Below the pieces are notes generated by a model. The model searched no databases, was not told the DNA's origin, and worked only from the letters and a program-made list of their open reading frames with translations. The position numbers were made by a program, and so were the translations under genes. Positions 28,417 through 35,597 of a stretch of DNA of 64,000 nt are shown one piece after another (position 1 is the first letter of the stretch; each line of letters begins with the position of its first letter). The stretch is from DASXKD01 sp963806145 (GTDB taxonomy: Bacteria; Actinomycetota; Actinomycetes; Streptosporangiales; Streptosporangiaceae), in the NCBI GenBank assembly GCA_963806145.1, contig CAWDXD010000038.1, positions 248,001-312,000 of the forward strand. The letters run 5' to 3'.

Positions 28417-28508
28417 CCTTTAAAGGACGCCAGTTCAGACACACGGTACCAGTCGGGAGGTTCACGGCCGGGGACCGCCGCGCCCGCCGGCGATGCCGGG
28501 GCCGCCCC

Positions 28509-28544
28509 GGGTGCGGCGGGTATCCCGGGTGCGGCGGGCATCCC
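28509..28544. repeat. 18-bp tandem duplication upstream of pyrR
   Basis: GGGTGCGGCGGGTATCCC is repeated head to tail with one mismatch. It lies in the 447-bp gap between pyrR and bldD (28386-28832). The rest of that gap holds the PyrR hairpin, the bldD promoter, and a GTGA-N6-TCACC motif at 28572-28586 that resembles a BldD box; no gene is seen. Confidence 0.6.
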
Positions 28545-28752
28545 GGGCCGGCACGATCCGCGTCACCGTATGTGACGTACCTCACCGAGACCCGGCCGGA
28601 CCGCCCAGGATGGCGCCGGCTGGGCGTATCCGCCGGTCCGACCGGCCGGAACCGCGCGGGCGTAAGGGCTCCCGGCCACTGATCGGGATGCCGGAAGCTC
28701 GCCGGGAGGTCCGCGCAACGGGCGTAAGTTCACCCACTTTTCGCCATTCGGC

Positions 28753-28781
28753 TTGACCTCGTCGCGGTTGCGGCCTACCGT
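28753..28781 (+). promoter_or_regulatory. promoter of bldD
   Basis: TTGACC (28753-28758), a 17-bp spacer and TACCGT (28776-28781) form a good vegetative promoter ending 51 bp before the bldD ATG. Two direct TCACT half-sites (28781-28785 and 28797-28801) overlap the expected start point. BldD is known to repress its own gene in Streptomyces, and these are possible contact points. Confidence 0.6.
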
Positions 28782-28832
28782 CACTGTCCGTAACCATCAC
28801 TCAAAGCGACGACTGGCCAGGGGGCCGACACC

Positions 28833-29327
28833 ATGCCATCCGAGTACGCCAAGACGCTCGGTGCGCGCCTGCGCGCCATTCGTACCCAGCAAGGTTTGTC
28901 CCTTCACGGTGTTGAGGAGAAGTCCCGCGGCCGCTGGAAGGCGGTAGTCGTGGGCTCCTACGAGCGCGGCGACCGCTCCGTCACCGTGCAGAAGCTTGCC
29001 GAGCTTGCCGACTTCTACGGCGTGCCGGTGTCGGAACTGCTCCCGGGCGACGCGGCGCCCACGGCGATGGCGCCGTCGCCGAAGCTCGTCATCGACCTGG
29101 AGCGCATGTCCCAGTTGCCCCGCGAGAAGGCCGGCCCGCTTGCCCGCTACGTGGCGACGATCCAGAGCCAGCGCGGCGACTACAACGGCAGGGTGCTGTC
29201 CATCCGGCAGGAAGACCTGCGCTCACTGGCGGTCATCTATGACAAGTCACCGGGCGACCTCACCGAGGAACTGATCAGCTGGGGCGTGCTCGACTCCGAG
29301 GCCCGCAGCGCGGTCGAGGCGTTCTAG
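28833..29327 (+). CDS. bldD: BldD, c-di-GMP-dependent developmental regulator
   Basis: BldD holds sporulation genes off in vegetative growth. The 164-residue protein has an N-terminal XRE-type HTH (YAKTLGARLRAIRTQQGLSL; VVGSYERGDRSVTVQKLAEL) and the C-terminal domain that binds tetrameric c-di-GMP. The ligand signature is fully conserved: Arg114-Gly-Asp116, eight residues, then Arg125-Gln-Glu-Asp128 (R-x-D-X8-R-x-x-D). Its presence argues for a differentiating actinomycete with c-di-GMP signalling. It is read divergently from pyrR from a near-consensus promoter, with an AGGGGG box before the ATG. Confidence 0.97.
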   Translation: MPSEYAKTLGARLRAIRTQQGLSLHGVEEKSRGRWKAVVVGSYERGDRSVTVQKLAELADFYGVPVSELLPGDAAPTAMAPSPKLVIDLERMSQLPREKAGPLARYVATIQSQRGDYNGRVLSIRQEDLRSLAVIYDKSPGDLTEELISWGVLDSEARSAVEAF

Positions 29328-29506
29328 CGGCACCAGGCGGCCATCCAGCGGTCTCGGCGTTCCCAGGCAGAGCGCAGAGCGCCGTGGCGGGGACGGCGGC
29401 TCCCCGGCACCAGAGCGGCCCCGCACGACGTCACGGCTTGCCAGTTGCCTGCGTGACAGTGCGGCCGGCGCGCCTGCCCTGGCCGGTGCCGTCGGCGCCC
29501 GGGGCG

Positions 29507-29959
29507 CTATCCGGCGCTTCTGAGCGGCAGCACCGGCTGAACGGCCACCCCCAGCGCCTCCTCCACCAGCGACAGGAACGTCTCCGCATCCCTGAGCAGG
29601 TCATCTGCCTCGGTACCGGATACGGCCCGGGCCAGGCCCGCCTCGGCAGCGGCCCGCTTGCGCGCACCGGCCGCGAAGAAGGCCGCCCATTCCGCCAGGG
29701 CGGGTTCCACGCGCGGCAGCAGCTCCCACACGCTCTTCGGCGCCTTGCGGCGCGGGCCCGTCCCCGCCTGGGGGCGGGCGGCGACAACCGCGGCCGCGGC
29801 CCGCAGCGCCGCGAGGTGAGCCGCCACGTACCGCGAGCCAGCGCTGCCTTCCTCGCCTGCCTCCGCCAGTCCCTGCCTGGCCGATTGCAGAAGCGCAAGC
29901 GCGGCAGGGGCGACGCGGCACCGTGTCCGGCCTGGCCGCACCTGGCTGAGCGTTTCCAT
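29507..29959 (-). CDS. SAV_6107-family HEPN-domain protein
   Basis: A 150-residue all-helical protein resembling the actinobacterial SAV_6107 HEPN family: long Ala-rich helices (AALALLQSARQGLAEAGEE; YVAAHLAALRAAAAVVA), RRKAPKSVWELLPRVEPALAEW, and a C-terminal helix with LLRDAETFLSLVEEALG. HEPN proteins are often RNases or toxin-like, but I do not see a clear R-X4-6-H catalytic motif, so a nuclease role is not claimed. ATG at 29959 has GAAGGAGGAG upstream. A LexA-like palindrome lies about 110 bp upstream. The 29328-29506 gap to convergent bldD holds no evident feature. Confidence 0.7.
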   Translation of the reverse strand: METLSQVRPGRTRCRVAPAALALLQSARQGLAEAGEEGSAGSRYVAAHLAALRAAAAVVAARPQAGTGPRRKAPKSVWELLPRVEPALAEWAAFFAAGARKRAAAEAGLARAVSGTEADDLLRDAETFLSLVEEALGVAVQPVLPLRSAG

Positions 29960-30069
29960 GGCTGCTCCTCCTTCCGCAAAGCCGGGGCCGGGCGGGGCAC
30001 TTCCCCCGCCCCGCCCGGCCCGGACCCGGCAACAGGGGCGGGCTGCCGGGCGGCCTTGCTGACATCTAT

Positions 30070-30085
30070 TCGAACATAAGTTCGG
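30070..30085. promoter_or_regulatory. LexA-like SOS box between HEPN and GNAT genes
   Basis: TCGAAC-ATAA-GTTCGG matches the actinobacterial/Gram-positive LexA operator (TCGAAC-N4-GTTCGA) at 11 of 12 defined bases. On the minus strand the box overlaps TATGTT, a possible -10 element for the HEPN gene. A second palindrome, CTCAGATCTGAG, lies at 30102-30113. Confidence 0.5.
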
Positions 30086-30177
30086 CTAGCTGTCCACCGC
30101 TCTCAGATCTGAGTTCGAAGCTACCCCCGGGCTCTGACAAAACCTGGCTCGCCGCCGGGGCCCTGGGCCTGGTCGAG

Positions 30178-30183
30178 TACGCT
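30178..30183 (+). promoter_or_regulatory. -10 box (TACGCT) of the GNAT gene, leaderless arrangement
   Basis: TACGCT is followed by 6 nt and the GTG start at 30190, with no ribosome-binding site between. This places the transcription start at the start codon. Confidence 0.5.
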
Positions 30184-30189
30184 ACGCGC

Positions 30190-30834
30190 GTGCAGCCCGG
30201 ACTCATCCTGGCCGAACTCGACGGGAACCAGTTCCTGGCGAATCTGGAAGCGTGCGCCGGGGTCTACGCGGCGGCGATGAACCCGCCGGAGGAGCAACTG
30301 CCCGGGCGGCACACGATCATGGAGCGGCATGCGGGTTACGCCGCGTTCCGTGCCATTGCGGCGATCGCCCGCCCCGCGGCCGGCGCGGCGGGCGACGGCG
30401 CGGCGGGCGGCGGCGGGCCGATCGCCGGCCAGGTGGTCGGGTTCGCCTACGGCTTCCACGGCGGGGGCGGGCAATGGTGGCATGACCTGGTCAGCCGGAC
30501 GACCGCCATCATCCTGGGCAGCCGCGCCGCCGATGACTGGTTCGGGGACTCGCTGGAGATCGCCGAGGTGCACGTGCTCCCTGGCCACCAGGGCCGGGGC
30601 ACCGGCCTGGCGATGATGCTACGGCTGACCGCCGGGCGGCCGGAACGGGCGGCAGTCCTGTCCACGATGGACGCCAACACGCACGCGCGGCGGCTCTACC
30701 GCGGGCTCGGTTTCACCGACCTGCTGACCGGCTTCACCTTCCCGGGCACGGAGCTGCCCTACGCGATCATGGGAGCACCGCTGCCGCTGCCCGGCGCGGC
30801 GCGCCCGGCCCGGCCGGACAGGCCAAGCCGCTGA
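30190..30834 (+). CDS. GNAT-family N-acetyltransferase (Rv2170-like position)
   Basis: A 214-residue acetyltransferase. The acetyl-CoA site is visible as IAEVHVLPGHQGRGTGLAMML, read as the beta-4 strand and the Q-x-x-G-x-G/A pyrophosphate loop, followed by LSTMDANTHARRLYRGLGF near the C-terminus, the usual N-A-R-x-L-Y-x-x-x-G-F ending. A Gly/Ala-rich insert (AGAAGDGAAGGGG) lies mid-protein. A GNAT gene close to metF, a prenyl synthase, an Rv2175c-type gene and pknL is also recalled from Mycobacterium. The 3' end overlaps convergent metF by 76 bp. Substrate is unknown. Confidence 0.85.
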   Translation: MQPGLILAELDGNQFLANLEACAGVYAAAMNPPEEQLPGRHTIMERHAGYAAFRAIAAIARPAAGAAGDGAAGGGGPIAGQVVGFAYGFHGGGGQWWHDLVSRTTAIILGSRAADDWFGDSLEIAEVHVLPGHQGRGTGLAMMLRLTAGRPERAAVLSTMDANTHARRLYRGLGFTDLLTGFTFPGTELPYAIMGAPLPLPGAARPARPDRPSR

Positions 30835-31718
30835 TAGATGTCCAGCGTTGCGCGGGACCCGTTCAGCGTGCAGAAGTGCAGGCCGGGAGCCTGTTCCGCG
30901 AGTAGCCGCTCACACAGGCCAGCGGCGTAGTCCACCCCGATCTCGCGCACGGCGGACTTGTCGTCTGCCGCCGCATTCAGCCGCTCCACCAGGCTGGGCG
31001 GGACTTTGGCACCCGAAAGCAGCACGATCCGCTCCAGCGTGGCCATGCTGGTGACGGGCATGACCCCCGGAATGATCGGCACGTCACACCCGGCCGCCGC
31101 CACCCGGTCCCGCAGCCGCAGGTAGTCCTCGGCGTAGAAGAACATCTGGGTGATCGCGAAGTCCGCCCCCGCGCGGCACTTCCGGACGAAATAGCCGAGA
31201 TCGGACTCGGGGTCCGTGGACCGCGGATGCCCCTCGGGAAACGCCGCCACGCCGACGCAAAAGTCGCCCGAGGCCTTGATCAGGCGCACCAGTTCTTCCG
31301 CGTACCCCAAGCCCTCGGGATGAGCGCGCCACGCACCGTTCGGGTCGCCCGGCGGGTCACCACGCAGGGCCACCATGTTCCGCACCCCGACCGCGGCGTA
31401 CGAGCCGACCAGGCGCCGCAGCTCGGCCACCGAGTGGTCGACCGCGGTGATGTGCCCGGCCGGGGTCAGCGTGGTCTCCGCGGCGATCCGCCCGGTGACC
31501 CGGACGGTCCGTTCCCTGGTCGAACCGCCCGCGCCGTAAGTCACCGAGACGAAGGCCGGCCGCAGTGGCTCCAGCCGCCGGATCGCCCGCCAGAGCTGGC
31601 GCTCGCCCATCTCGGTCTTAGGCGGCATGAACTCGAACGAGAACGACCGCCGGTTCCCGGCCAGCAGGTCACGGATGGCCGGCGCTTGGTGGCCGAGAAT
31701 ATGGCGGCATGCGCCCAC
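30759..31718 (-). CDS. metF: methylenetetrahydrofolate reductase
   Basis: MetF reduces methylene-THF to methyl-THF for methionine synthesis. The FAD/folate barrel shows SFSFEFMPPKTEMGERQLW, FVSVTYGAGGSTRERT, NMVALRGDPPGD, VGVAAFPEGHPRS, ADFAITQMFFYAEDYLRL and IIPGVMPVTS, ending GLHFCTLN...IYQRLGL. GTG at 31718 gives 319 residues; longer upstream readings enter the divergent prenyl synthase gene. About 20 residues after the usual GL ending overlap the convergent GNAT gene. With MetK it forms the methyl-cycle part of the window. Confidence 0.93.
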   Translation of the reverse strand: MGACRHILGHQAPAIRDLLAGNRRSFSFEFMPPKTEMGERQLWRAIRRLEPLRPAFVSVTYGAGGSTRERTVRVTGRIAAETTLTPAGHITAVDHSVAELRRLVGSYAAVGVRNMVALRGDPPGDPNGAWRAHPEGLGYAEELVRLIKASGDFCVGVAAFPEGHPRSTDPESDLGYFVRKCRAGADFAITQMFFYAEDYLRLRDRVAAAGCDVPIIPGVMPVTSMATLERIVLLSGAKVPPSLVERLNAAADDKSAVREIGVDYAAGLCERLLAEQAPGLHFCTLNGSRATLDIYQRLGLSGRAGRAAPGSGSGAPMIA

Positions 31719-31760
31719 GTTACCGGTTGCGCCTGGGGGCCCGGGGCCTGGCGGATCCTC

Positions 31761-31766
31761 TAGTCT
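31761..31766 (+). promoter_or_regulatory. -10 box (TAGTCT) of the prenyl synthase gene, leaderless arrangement
   Basis: TAGTCT is followed by 7 nt and the ATG at 31774. No Shine-Dalgarno sequence is present in the 7 nt. Confidence 0.6.
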
Positions 31767-31773
31767 CGCGAGC

Positions 31774-32844
31774 ATGACATCGGGCTCCGCGGTGCTTGAC
31801 CATGTCCGTGACCGGGTGGACCGCGCACTGCAGGAGTTCCTCGGCCAGCAGCACGACGTGCTGCTGGCTGCCGGGCAAGACCTGCTGCCCGGAGCCGAAT
31901 CGATCGCCGGCCTGCTGGCCGGGGGCAAGCGGCTGCGGCCCGCGTTCTGCTACTGGGGCTGGCGCGGCGCGGGCGGGCCGGACTGCCCGGAGATCATCAA
32001 CGCCGCGGCAGCCCTGGAACTGCTGCACGCCGGTGCGCTGATCCACGACGATCTCATGGACGCCAGCGACACCAGGCGGGGCCAGCCCTCGCTGCACCGG
32101 CAGTTCGAGGCGCGGCACACCCGGAACCACTGGCACGGCTCCCCCGCCGCGTTCGGCATGGGCGCCGCCATCCTCATGGGTGACCTGCTGCTCTGCTGGA
32201 CCGACGAGATGTTCCACGCCAGCGGCCTGCCCGGCGAGGCACTGCGCCGCGGGCGGCCGGTGCTCGACCGGATGCGCACCGAGGTATTCGCCGGGCAGTA
32301 CCTGGACCTGCTGGGGCAGGCGACCGGCGATGAGACGCTGGAGAGCGCGCTGCGCGTGGTGGAGTTCAAGACGACCAAGTACACCATCGAGCGGCCACTG
32401 CACCTTGGTGCCGCACTGGCGGCCGGCGGCGACGCCGGCCTGGCCGGGGCCTACACCGCCTACGGGCTGCCGCTGGGCCTGGCCTTCCAGCTCCGCGACG
32501 ACATCCTCGGCGTGTTCGGTGACCCTGCCCAGACCGGCAAGCCCGCCGGTGATGACGTCAGGGAGGGCAAGCGCACGGTGCTGCTGGCGATCGCCCGGGA
32601 CCGGGCCACGGCCGGCCAGGCCGAGGTCATCGACAGGTACCTGGGTGACCCGACGCTCGGCGAGGCCGGGACGGCGGAGGTCCGCGCCGCGATCGCCGGC
32701 ACGGGGGCCGTCGCGGAGTGCGAGCGGATGATCGGCCGGCATGTCAGCGTGGCGGTCGCCACGCTGGCGGGCGCGCCCATCACCGGCGCGGCGCGGGAAG
32801 CGCTGGCCGAACTGGCCGTCGCCGCCACCGCCCGGGCTGGCTGA
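31774..32844 (+). CDS. polyprenyl diphosphate synthase (geranylgeranyl/farnesyl type)
   Basis: A short-chain trans-prenyltransferase that extends allylic diphosphates with IPP. Both Asp-rich motifs are present: the first DDLMD in LLHAGALIHDDLMDASDTRRG with two residues between the Asp pairs, and the second in FQLRDDILGVFGD. The GGKRLRP IPP-binding motif lies at residues ~50-56 and KTTKYT follows mid-protein. Length is 356 residues. By position it matches idsA2 of Mycobacterium. Product chain length cannot be read safely from sequence; GGPP or FPP for quinone, carotenoid or terpenoid use is likely. Confidence 0.92.
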   Translation: MTSGSAVLDHVRDRVDRALQEFLGQQHDVLLAAGQDLLPGAESIAGLLAGGKRLRPAFCYWGWRGAGGPDCPEIINAAAALELLHAGALIHDDLMDASDTRRGQPSLHRQFEARHTRNHWHGSPAAFGMGAAILMGDLLLCWTDEMFHASGLPGEALRRGRPVLDRMRTEVFAGQYLDLLGQATGDETLESALRVVEFKTTKYTIERPLHLGAALAAGGDAGLAGAYTAYGLPLGLAFQLRDDILGVFGDPAQTGKPAGDDVREGKRTVLLAIARDRATAGQAEVIDRYLGDPTLGEAGTAEVRAAIAGTGAVAECERMIGRHVSVAVATLAGAPITGAAREALAELAVAATARAG

Positions 32845-32886
32845 CCCGGGATCAGCCAGCCGCGCTGGCTGCCGCGGTTCAGCGGT

Positions 32887-33714
32887 TCAGAGTTCGGCCT
32901 GGCCGCGGACACACGTGACCGTGCCGCCCGCCACCCAGATGGTGCCGTCGGCGTCGCGGGAGACGTGCACCCGGCCCGCGCGGCCCAGGGCCGTGCCCTG
33001 GCTCACCACGTAGGGGGCCTGAGCCCGGCCGGTGCGCAGCAGCCAGGGGGCCAGCGACGCGTTCAGGCTCCCGGTCACCGGGTCCTCGGTGGTGACGCCG
33101 TCCTTGGGGAAGAACGCCCGGACCTCGAACGCCTGCGGCGATCCCGGGGGGTACGGGCCGACCAGGCCGAGATCCAGGTCCGAGGTCGCGGGCTTGACCG
33201 TCAGCACCGCCTCCGCGCTGGCGAGCAGCACCGCCACCCAGCCGGGGCCGTTGTCCGCCCAGGAGGCGTCGACGATGCCGCCCCTGTCGATCCCCAGGAT
33301 CGAGGCGATCCGGCCGAGCAGTTCCTCGGCGACCGGCCCGTCGCGCAGCACCGGCGGAGCGGCAAAGGCGAGGCCGTCGGCGGTCTGGCGCAAGGTCACC
33401 AGGCCGGCCCGGCACTGCTGCACCATGGTCCCGGCCTGGCGGGGCGCCCCGCCGGCCTCCAGCCAGGCATGGCACGTTCCCAGGGTGGGGTGGCCGGCGA
33501 AGGGCAGCTCGGCGACCGGGGTGAAGATCCGCACCTGGTAGTCCGCGCCGGCGTCGGACGGCGGGAGCACGAATGTGGTCTCCGACAGGTTCATCCAGTG
33601 CGCGAACCGTTGCATCTCCTCGGTGGCGAGCCCGGCTCCGTCGAGCACCACGGCGACCGGGTTCCCCCGGTACGGCTCGGTGGTGAACACATCAACCTGG
33701 TACAGAGGGCGCAT
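32887..33714 (-). CDS. PhzF-family isomerase/epimerase
   Basis: PhzF-like proteins have a diaminopimelate-epimerase fold and are mostly of unknown substrate. The 275-residue protein shows YQVDVFTTEPYRGNPVAVV at the N-terminus, LSETTFVLPP with the catalytic Glu found in PhzF, IFTPVAELPFAGHPTLGTCHAW, and EDPVTGSLNASLAPWL with the phosphate/carboxylate-binding D-P-V-T-G-S motif. ATG at 33714 is used; a GTG codon immediately precedes it. No phenazine genes are nearby, so a role in phenazine synthesis is not inferred. It converges on the prenyl synthase gene. Confidence 0.9.
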   Translation of the reverse strand: MRPLYQVDVFTTEPYRGNPVAVVLDGAGLATEEMQRFAHWMNLSETTFVLPPSDAGADYQVRIFTPVAELPFAGHPTLGTCHAWLEAGGAPRQAGTMVQQCRAGLVTLRQTADGLAFAAPPVLRDGPVAEELLGRIASILGIDRGGIVDASWADNGPGWVAVLLASAEAVLTVKPATSDLDLGLVGPYPPGSPQAFEVRAFFPKDGVTTEDPVTGSLNASLAPWLLRTGRAQAPYVVSQGTALGRAGRVHVSRDADGTIWVAGGTVTCVRGQAEL

Positions 33715-33778
33715 CACACAGGCCAGGATGCCACAGCGGGCCGCCAGGCCCGCCGGTCACCCAGTCACCGCCCCGGCG

Positions 33779-34141
33779 TCAGAACGCCAGCGCCTGTGCC
33801 CGCCTGTTCACCTCGGTGCGGCGATGCTCGGCGAGGGCCTGGACGGGAGTACCGGGCAGCGTGTCGTCGGCCGTGAACAGCCAGCGAACCGCCTCCGGCT
33901 CATCGAAGCCGCAGTCGAACAGCAGGGTGAGCGTGCCGTGCAGTCCCTTGATGATCTGATCTCCGTCCAGGAGCGCGGCGGGCACGCCCAGCGTGCCGTC
34001 CGGCTGCCGGATCGCGACCAGCTTGCGGTCGCGGAGCAGTTGCTTGATCCGGCCGCGTGGGATGCCGAGGCGGTCAGCGACCTCGGGCAGGCTGAGACAG
34101 GTGCCGAGAACTGAGTCCGGCAGGGGGTCGTTCTGTGCCAC
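33779..34141 (-). CDS. Rv2175c-family DNA-binding protein
   Basis: A 120-residue winged-helix protein homologous to Rv2175c of M. tuberculosis, a DNA-binding protein that is a substrate of the kinase PknL. The HTH reads CLSLPEVADRLGIPRGRIKQ, the wing LLRDRKLVAIRQPDGTLGVP, and the C-terminal domain has LHGTLTLLFDCGFDEPEAVRWLF, followed by EVNRRAQALAF. The start is uncertain: GTG at 34141 or TTG at 34174, neither with a good ribosome-binding site. The Thr-containing N-terminus phosphorylated in Rv2175c is not clearly conserved. The PASTA kinase gene lies 1.4 kb away, so the functional pair is kept. Confidence 0.85.
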   Translation of the reverse strand: MAQNDPLPDSVLGTCLSLPEVADRLGIPRGRIKQLLRDRKLVAIRQPDGTLGVPAALLDGDQIIKGLHGTLTLLFDCGFDEPEAVRWLFTADDTLPGTPVQALAEHRRTEVNRRAQALAF

Positions 34142-34221
34142 ACCCCCGATGTTGCCACCTGCGGACCCGGCCAAACCTGGAAGATCGCCGCAGACACGCC
34201 GGGCTTTCCCGGCCCGTTCCC

Positions 34222-35415
34222 TCAGCCGGCCGTGGCATCGCGCAGCGGGACGGCCGGATCGGCCAGGCGCACCGGATCCACGGGCGTGCCCGCGGCGATC
34301 AGCCGCCGCCCCTGGAGCAGGTCCCGCGGCCGCGATACGGCCAGCACCGCGGTCAGCCGGTCCCCGTCAGGCCGGTCCCCGGCCAGCCAGCATGCCGTCC
34401 AGTCACGGCCGTCCGTGTCGCCGCGCCAGAGCAGCTTGTCGCCGGGTGAGTGCTGCCCGCAGTACTGGACCATCCGCCCGAACTGCTCCGACCAGAAGTA
34501 GGGCACCGGATCGTAGCGCTCGTCGCCGCCCAGGATGTTCGCGGCCACGACCTCGGGGGCGTGGATGGCGGAATCCCAGTGCTCGACCCGCAGCCTGCGC
34601 CCGAAGCGCCGCGAGACGAACGCGGCACAGTCCCCGGCGGCGAATATGCCGGGTACCGATGCCCGCAGCCCCTCGTCCACGGCCACCCCGTTCTCCAGCA
34701 GCACCCCGGACCCCGACAGCCAGCCCACCTCCGGCCGGACGCCGACCGCGGTGACGACCTCATCAGCGGCCAGCCAGCCACCGCCCGGCAGGGCGAGCCC
34801 GCCCGGCTCCACCGATTCCACCGGCTGGCCCAGCCGCAGCTCCACCCCGGCGGCCGCGTACCACGGCACGGTCCGTGAGCCGGCCTCGGCACCGAGCGCT
34901 CCGGCGAGCGGGGCGGGTGCCGCTTCCACCACGGTGACCTGGCAGCCCCGCCTCGCGGCGCTGGTGGCAAGCTCGGCGCCGATCCAGCCGGCGCCGACCA
35001 CGGCCAGCTTGAGCCCGGGCCGCAGTGCCGAGCGCAACGCGGCGGCGTGGTCGAACGTGCGCAGCACCCGCTGCGGCCCCGGGCCAGGCAGCCGTACCGG
35101 CGTGGCCCCGGTGGCGATCACCAGCGCGTCGAAGCCGAAGTCGGCCCTGCCGGTGCGGAGCACACCGTCGCCCAGGCCGGTCGCCGCCTCCCCCAGCCGC
35201 AGCCCCGTGCCGAGCGCGGTCAGGTCAGCCCGCAGCGAGGTGTCGTCGATCTCGCCGGTCATGAACTTCTTGGTGAGCGGCGGGCGGTCGTAGGGCGGCC
35301 GGGGCTCGGCACCGATCATGGTGAGGGTGCCCCGGTATCCACGGGCCCGCAGTTCCTCCGCGGTCCGCAGCCCGGCCAGGCCGGCCCCGGCTATCACCAC
35401 CTGCCCGATGCGCAT
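34222..35415 (-). CDS. FAD-dependent NAD(P)H oxidoreductase, ferredoxin-reductase-like
   Basis: A 397-residue flavoprotein of the ferredoxin/rubredoxin reductase type. The FAD site is VVIAGAGLAGLRTAEELRA, the second Rossmann motif for NAD(P)H is LAVVGAGWIGAELATSAARR, and the FAD-closing motif SVPGIFAAGDCAAF follows. A C-terminal reductase domain has YFWSEQFGRMVQYCG. Such enzymes pass electrons to small Fe-S proteins or P450 systems, but no ferredoxin or P450 gene is adjacent. A -10 box lies 8 nt before the ATG, suggesting a leaderless mRNA. It separates the Rv2175c-like gene from the PASTA kinase. Confidence 0.92.
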   Translation of the reverse strand: MRIGQVVIAGAGLAGLRTAEELRARGYRGTLTMIGAEPRPPYDRPPLTKKFMTGEIDDTSLRADLTALGTGLRLGEAATGLGDGVLRTGRADFGFDALVIATGATPVRLPGPGPQRVLRTFDHAAALRSALRPGLKLAVVGAGWIGAELATSAARRGCQVTVVEAAPAPLAGALGAEAGSRTVPWYAAAGVELRLGQPVESVEPGGLALPGGGWLAADEVVTAVGVRPEVGWLSGSGVLLENGVAVDEGLRASVPGIFAAGDCAAFVSRRFGRRLRVEHWDSAIHAPEVVAANILGGDERYDPVPYFWSEQFGRMVQYCGQHSPGDKLLWRGDTDGRDWTACWLAGDRPDGDRLTAVLAVSRPRDLLQGRRLIAAGTPVDPVRLADPAVPLRDATAG

Positions 35416-35423
35416 AGGCCCCA

Positions 35424-35429
35424 AGGGTA
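35424..35429 (-). promoter_or_regulatory. -10 box (TACCCT) of the FAD oxidoreductase gene
   Basis: Minus-strand TACCCT is followed by 8 nt and the ATG at 35415. This spacing suggests transcription starting at the start codon. Confidence 0.45.
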
Positions 35430-35584
35430 GGTGCGCGCGCGCCGGGCCCGGGGGCGGCCCCAAGGCACCCGGCCGGCCCGTCAGCCACGGCGGCCGCCGG
35501 AGCAGCAAGCGCAGGGCTTGGTCACCGGCTGTGGCCGCCTCGTCGCCTTCATGCTGTTCCCGGGCTGAAATCAGGTCTCACCTT

Positions 35585-35590
35585 TAGAAT
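35585..35590 (+). promoter_or_regulatory. -10 box (TAGAAT) of the PASTA kinase gene, leaderless arrangement
   Basis: TAGAAT, one base from the TATAAT consensus, is followed by exactly 7 nt and the ATG at 35598. There is no ribosome-binding site. Confidence 0.65.
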
Positions 35591-35597
35591 CGACGCA

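Noticed and set aside
32887..33714. Phenazine biosynthesis cluster suggested by PhzF
   Set aside because: PhzF-like proteins are widespread and no other phenazine gene lies in the window.
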